This document shows, in pieces, positions 60,600 through 64,000 of a DNA stretch of 64,000 nt. The DNA lies in contig NZ_FLSP01000004.1 of assembly GCF_900091315.1 (NCBI RefSeq), positions 62,001 through 126,000 of the forward strand. The letters run 5' to 3'. The notes below the pieces were generated by a model that was not told the DNA's origin, ran no database searches, and saw only the letters and a list, made by a program, of their open reading frames with translations. The translations under genes were made by a program, and so were the position numbers. Position 1 is the stretch's first letter; every line of letters begins with the position of its first letter. The stretch is from Streptomyces sp. DI166. Lineage in GTDB: Bacteria > Actinomycetota > Actinomycetes > Streptomycetales > Streptomycetaceae.

Positions 60600-61334
60600 A
60601 TGATCAGCAAGTGGAGCAGCACGGTCCGAGGGCTGCGGATGCCGTCCGCACCGGTCACATACACCCTGGTCGGGCTGTGCACACTGATCTTCCTGATCGG
60701 GCCCGCCTCGGGCCTGAACCCGGGGTACGGCACCGGCGAGGAGCTGATCGCGACCCAGCGGGCCTACTTCCGGCGCTGGGGGGTGGTCCCGGCGGTGCTG
60801 TTCGAGGGCGAGGCGCGGGCCGCGCTCACCCCGGCGACCGCGCTGTTCGTGCACGGCAGCTGGGTGCACCTGCTGGGCAACATGCTCTTCCTCTACGTCT
60901 TCGGCGTGATGACCGAGGAGCGCATGGGCCGCGTGCAGTTCCTCCTCTTCTACCTGGGCTGCGGCTATCTCGCGCTGCTCGGGTACGCGGCCGCCAACGC
61001 CGACTCCGAACAGTCACTGGTCGGCGCGTCCGGCGCGATCTCGGCGGTGCTCGGCGCCTTCCTCGCGCTGTTCCCGCGGGCCCGGGTGACCAGCCTGCTG
61101 CCCTTCCTCCTCTTCCTGCCCCTGCGCTTCCCCGCGTATGTCGTGCTGCCCTTCTGGGCGGCCCTTCAGTGGCTGGCGGCGGGGCAGGCCACGAGCGGTC
61201 CCGGAGTGGCCTATCTGGCCCATCTCGTGGGCTTCGGCCTGGGGTGCGGCTTCGCCTGGGTGCGGTTCGGCCGTACGACTAGAGTGAGGCCGAAGCCTGC
61301 GACGCCGGCCCCCGAGGGAGAGAAACAGCCGTGA
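60600..61334 (+). CDS. Rhomboid-family intramembrane serine protease
   Basis: The 244-residue protein has six or seven transmembrane segments and the rhomboid features: FVHGSWVHLLGNMLFLYVFG (loop 1 and helix 2), the nucleophile in VGASGAISAVLGAF (GxSG) and the partner His in YLAHLVGFGLG. Such proteases cut substrates inside the membrane. The ATG at 60600 gives MISKWSSTVRGLRMPSAP, although no strong ribosome site precedes it. It overlaps the next gene by 4 bp (GTGA). Confidence 0.88.
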   Translation: MISKWSSTVRGLRMPSAPVTYTLVGLCTLIFLIGPASGLNPGYGTGEELIATQRAYFRRWGVVPAVLFEGEARAALTPATALFVHGSWVHLLGNMLFLYVFGVMTEERMGRVQFLLFYLGCGYLALLGYAAANADSEQSLVGASGAISAVLGAFLALFPRARVTSLLPFLLFLPLRFPAYVVLPFWAALQWLAAGQATSGPGVAYLAHLVGFGLGCGFAWVRFGRTTRVRPKPATPAPEGEKQP

Positions 61335-61612
61335 TCACCGCGATCGTCCTCATCAAGACCAGCGTGGACCGGATCCCCGAGATCGCGGAGCAGATCGCTT
61401 CGCTGGACAGCGTGAGCGAGGTCTTCTCCGTCACCGGCACCTACGACCTGATCGCCATGGTCCGGGTCAAGGAGCACGAGGACCTCGCCGAGGTCATCCC
61501 CGGCAGCATCAGCAAGATCCCCGGCGTCGAGGCCACGGACACCCACGTGGCCTTCAGGACGTACTCCCAGCACGACCTGGAGGCCGCGTTCTCCATCGGC
61601 CTCGACGGCTAG
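61331..61612 (+). CDS. Stand-alone Lrp/AsnC ligand-binding (RAM) domain protein
   Basis: The 93-residue protein consists only of the alpha-beta RAM domain of Lrp/AsnC regulators: ITAIVLIKTSVDRIPEIAEQIASLDSVSEVFSVTGTYDLIAMVRVKEH, recognised by VTGTYDLIAMV and the ends. There is no DNA-binding domain. Such short proteins bind amino acids and form oligomers, possibly modulating full-length Lrp proteins. The GTG start follows GGGAGAG and overlaps the rhomboid stop, so translation is coupled. Confidence 0.9.
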   Translation: MITAIVLIKTSVDRIPEIAEQIASLDSVSEVFSVTGTYDLIAMVRVKEHEDLAEVIPGSISKIPGVEATDTHVAFRTYSQHDLEAAFSIGLDG

Positions 61613-61624
61613 CCCGGCTCGCAT

Positions 61625-62986
61625 TCATACCGCCGGGACGCAGCGGCCGTCCTCGGTGCGGTAGTTCCACTTGGCGCCGTCGCGGACCAGTTCGCGGGCC
61701 GCGGCGACGAAGCGGTCCACGTGCTCGTCGGGGGTGCCGGCGCCGAAGCTGACGCGGATGGCGTTCAGGGACTTCTCGCCGGGAGCCGCCTCGGGGGCCC
61801 CGCACTCGCCCTGGGTCTGCGGGTCGCTGCCGAGCAGGGTGCGCACCAGGGGGTGGGCGCAGAACAGACCGTCGCGCACCCCGATGCCGTACTCGGCGGA
61901 GAGGGCGGCGGCGAAGTGTGAGCTGTTCCAGCCCTCGACGACGAAGGACAGCACACCCACGCGCGGGGCGTCGTCGCCGAAGAGGGAGAGGAAGCGGACC
62001 TCGGGCACGTCCGCGAGACCCTCGCGGACCTTCTCGATCAGGTACCGCTCGCGGGCCACCAGGGTGTCGAACCCGGCCTCGGTGAGGGCCTTGCAGGCCG
62101 AGGCGATGGAGTAGGCGCCGATGACGTTCGGGGAGCCCGCCTCGTGCCGCGCGGCGCTCTCGTGCCACTCCACGTCCACTCCCCCGTCCGCGCGCCGGGT
62201 CACCTTGCGGCTGGCGCCGCCGCCCGCCAGGTACGGCCGCGCCTCCCGCAGCCAGTCGGCGCGTCCCGCGAGCACGCCGGAGCCGAAGGGGGCGTACAGC
62301 TTGTGCCCGGAGAAGGCGACCCAGTCGACGTCGAGGTCCTGGACGGAGACCGGGTGGTGCGGGGCGAGCTGGGCGGCGTCGAGGACGATCCGGGCGCCGT
62401 GCGCGTGCGCGGCGGCGGCCAGCTCCCGCACCGGCCACAGCTCGCCGGTGACGTTGGAGGCGCCGGTGACGCAGACCAGGGCCGGTCCGTGCGGGTCCCG
62501 GTCGGCGAGGGCCCGCTCCAGGGTTGCCACGGCCTGCTCGGGGGTGCGCGGGGCGTCCAGGTAGGTGACCTCGGCGTCCTGCCAGGGCAGCAGCGAGGCG
62601 TGGTGCTCGGTCTCGAAGACGAAGACCTGGCAGCCGGCCGGCAGCACGGCGGCCAGCAGGTTCAGCGAGTCGGTGGTGGACCGGGTGAAGACCAGCTGGT
62701 CGTCGGCGCGGCAGTCGAGGAACTCGGCGACGGTCCTGCGGGCGTTCTCGAACAGGTCGGTGGACAGCTGCGAGAGGTACCCGGCGCCCCGGTGGACGCT
62801 GCCGTAGTACGGGGCGTAGGCGGCCACGTCGTCCCAGACGCGCTGGAGCGCGGGGGCGCTGGCGGCGTAGTCGAGCGCGGCGTAGGTGACCTCGCCGCCG
62901 GTGACGAGCGGGACGGTGACATCCCGCCCCAGAACGGGCAGCGGGGCACAAACGGAACGGTCGGAGGCAGCGGTGAGGACGGACAT
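61625..62986 (-). CDS. Class V aminotransferase, cysteine desulfurase-like
   Basis: The 453-residue PLP enzyme has the SufS-like fold: LDYAASAPALQRVWDD, FTRSTTDSLNLLA, ETEHHASLLPW, VLDAAQLAPHHPVSV and the Schiff-base Lys in WVAFSGHKLYAPFGSGVL. The C-terminus has the FSFGAGTPDEHVDRFV-type region. It probably removes sulfur from cysteine or a related substrate. Expression is placed under a SAM-IV riboswitch, so the gene belongs to sulfur/methionine metabolism. The ATG follows GGGAG by 9 bp. Confidence 0.9.
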   Translation of the reverse strand: MSVLTAASDRSVCAPLPVLGRDVTVPLVTGGEVTYAALDYAASAPALQRVWDDVAAYAPYYGSVHRGAGYLSQLSTDLFENARRTVAEFLDCRADDQLVFTRSTTDSLNLLAAVLPAGCQVFVFETEHHASLLPWQDAEVTYLDAPRTPEQAVATLERALADRDPHGPALVCVTGASNVTGELWPVRELAAAAHAHGARIVLDAAQLAPHHPVSVQDLDVDWVAFSGHKLYAPFGSGVLAGRADWLREARPYLAGGGASRKVTRRADGGVDVEWHESAARHEAGSPNVIGAYSIASACKALTEAGFDTLVARERYLIEKVREGLADVPEVRFLSLFGDDAPRVGVLSFVVEGWNSSHFAAALSAEYGIGVRDGLFCAHPLVRTLLGSDPQTQGECGAPEAAPGEKSLNAIRVSFGAGTPDEHVDRFVAAARELVRDGAKWNYRTEDGRCVPAV

Positions 62987-63074
62987 GGCGAAGCTCCCGT
63001 GAAAGGACGGCGCGCAGAGCGCAGCGCGAAGTGAAGGAAGGAAAGGGGGTACGCGGAGGCGGGGCTCGGCGGCC

Positions 63075-63095
63075 CTATCGCATTCGCTTGCTCAC
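63075..63095 (-). CDS. Candidate tiny ORF (MSKRMR) in the SAM-IV leader
   Basis: GTG-AGC-AAG-CGA-ATG-CGA-TAG is a six-codon frame with GAGGGAG 6 bp before the start. It lies after the SAM-IV aptamer and 88 bp before the desulfurase start. Its ribosome site overlaps one arm of a hairpin (63106-63134). It may be a leader peptide or a chance frame. Confidence 0.35.
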   Translation of the reverse strand: MSKRMR

Positions 63096-63137
63096 GGAAG
63101 ACTCCCTCGAACGACCAGGACCCCTGGTTTCGAGAGG

Positions 63138-63254
63138 GGTCCGCGCTTGCCGCAGACCTCGCTGCCTACGGCCTGGTCTTCACCCGGGGCACCCCGCCAC
63201 GGACGGAGGGTTGCCGGACAGTCGGCCGGGGCCTCATGACTGTCACTCATGACC
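63138..63254 (-). ncRNA. SAM-IV riboswitch upstream of the desulfurase-like gene
   Basis: On the minus strand the aptamer opens with GGTCATGAGTG and closes with GAAGACC, and carries CCGGCAACCCTCC and GGTGCCCCGGGTGA. It ends with CGGCAAGCGCGG, the extra pseudoknot strand that separates SAM-IV from SAM-I. A stem-loop follows at 63106-63134 and could act as expression platform. High SAM should lower expression of the downstream gene. Confidence 0.92.
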
Positions 63255-63279
63255 TGGTACAGGAACCTAGGGCAAAAGA

Positions 63280-63319
63280 TCGCCGTCCCGCAACCCGAGT
63301 CCGGATTGCGGGACGGCGA
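63280..63319 (-). terminator. Rho-independent terminator after trpD
   Basis: A perfect 14-bp stem (63280-63293 with 63306-63319) has a 12-base loop and is followed on the minus strand by TCTTTTG. It begins 11 bp past the trpD stop and separates trpD from the SAM-IV leader. Confidence 0.9.
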
Positions 63320-63330
63320 CACCTGACGTC

Positions 63331-64000
63331 TTACGCGTTGCTGGCGGCGACCCAGCGCTCCAGGGTCCGCTTGGCGGACCCCGAGTCGATCGACTCCGCC
63401 GCCTTCGCCATACCGGCCCGGATCTGCTCGGCCAGCGGCTCCTCGGTGGGGTGCAGGGCCACCAGGGCGGCCGCCGAGTTGAGCAGGACGGCGTCCCGGA
63501 CGGGGCCGGTCTCGCCGTTCAGCAGGCGCCGGGCCACATCGGCGTTGTACGAGGCGTCGGCGCCGCGCAGCGCCTCCACCGGGACGAGGTCGATGCCGAC
63601 CTCACGGGGGTCGAAGGTCTCCTCGACGACCTTGCCGTCGCGGACGATCCAGACCCGGGAGGTCGAGGTGGTGGTCAACTCGTCGAGGCCGTCGTCGCCG
63701 CGGAACACCAGGGAGGAGTTGCCGCGCTCGGCGAACACGCCCGCCACGATCGGCGCCATCCGCGGATCGGCGACGCCGACCGCCTGCGCCCGTACCCGGG
63801 CCGGGTTGGTGAGCGGGCCGAGCACGTTGAAGACGGTCCGGATGCCCAACTGCCCGCGCGCGGCGCCCGCGTGACGCATCGCCGGATGGAACTTGGCCGC
63901 GAAGCAGAAGGTGATCCCGGCCTCCTCGGCCACCTGGGGCACCCGGGCCACCGGCAGTTCCAGGTTCACCCCGAGCTTCTCCAGCACGTCCGAGGAGCCG
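63331..64000 (-). CDS. trpD: Anthranilate phosphoribosyltransferase, N-terminus cut by window edge
   Basis: TrpD transfers the phosphoribosyl group from PRPP to anthranilate, the second step of tryptophan synthesis. The visible 222 residues show the C-terminal half of the family: [52 protein letters not shown] and NSAAALVAL. The frame is open to base 64000, so about 130 N-terminal residues lie outside. It uses the product of the anthranilate synthase 28 kb to the left; the genes are not linked in one operon. Confidence 0.94.
   Translation of the reverse strand, partial: GSSDVLEKLGVNLELPVARVPQVAEEAGITFCFAAKFHPAMRHAGAARGQLGIRTVFNVLGPLTNPARVRAQAVGVADPRMAPIVAGVFAERGNSSLVFRGDDGLDELTTTSTSRVWIVRDGKVVEETFDPREVGIDLVPVEALRGADASYNADVARRLLNGETGPVRDAVLLNSAAALVALHPTEEPLAEQIRAGMAKAAESIDSGSAKRTLERWVAASNA

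Overview
This window is high-GC chromosomal DNA from a Streptomyces-type actinomycete. Evidence is the strong codon-third-position GC, frequent GTG/TTG starts, a division and cell-wall cluster starting at rsmH, a SAM-IV riboswitch, a DmdR-type iron box and a gene order that I recall as matching the S. coelicolor core region from about SCO2088 to SCO2147 (murF...ftsI, metF, thi genes, pfkA3, macRS, glkA, trpD). It is conserved core chromosome. I see no prophage, insertion sequence, CRISPR array, tRNA or rRNA.

Layout. 1-6210 (minus): the start of the dcw cluster, rsmH-ftsL-ftsI-murE-murF, with murF cut by the window edge. 6630-12187 (plus): a beta-carbonic anhydrase, then a MoxR-DUF58-transglutaminase set. 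12334-14627 (minus): DUF3040 membrane protein, SAM methyltransferase and a HEPN-like protein. 14792-18367 (plus): a degenerate ABC ATPase, a YhgE/Pip membrane protein and a TetR regulator, with a TetR-like operator upstream. 18773-25158: a phytoene-desaturase-like flavoprotein, a Tyr/Gln-rich membrane protein, metF, thiE, an Rv2175c-like DNA-binding protein, a pyridine-nucleotide-type flavoprotein and a small unknown protein. 25219-27474: a TPP riboswitch followed by thiO-thiS-thiG. 27568-30380: a PASTA-domain Ser/Thr kinase and a TIM-barrel AP endonuclease. 30393-31939: Moco oxidoreductase, bacterioferritin and bacterioferritin-associated ferredoxin with an iron box.

32084-36523: class II DAHP synthase diverges from a tryptophan-attenuated, PhzE-like fused anthranilate synthase, followed by a D-2-hydroxyacid dehydrogenase on the opposite strand. 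DAHP synthase feeds chorismate to the anthranilate synthase, and trpD at the right edge uses its product. 36596-40432 (minus): pfkA and an acyltransferase-histidine kinase-response regulator (MacSR-like) run. 40567-41908: hydrolase and small membrane protein. 41969-46870 (minus): nuclease/phosphatase fold, glucokinase, DUF5304, ArsA-like protein, SRPBCC protein and metallophosphoesterase.

47183-55089: long-chain acyl-CoA ligase, Tat-exported cholesterol oxidase, PimB-like mannosyltransferase diverging from a GT87 mannosyltransferase, and a MATE exporter diverging from a PadR regulator across a 16-bp inverted repeat. 55077-58581 (minus): HExxH lipoprotein and two tandem secreted NlpC/P60 hydrolases. 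58792-61612: NYN-domain protein, zinc ribbon, rhomboid protease, Lrp-type ligand-binding protein. 61625-64000 (minus): SAM-IV-controlled cysteine-desulfurase-like enzyme and trpD, cut by the edge.

The least explained elements are the degenerate ATPase/YhgE/TetR unit, the ArsA-like protein lacking both signature lysines, a tiny ORF inside the SAM-IV leader, and several unassigned operator-like palindromes.
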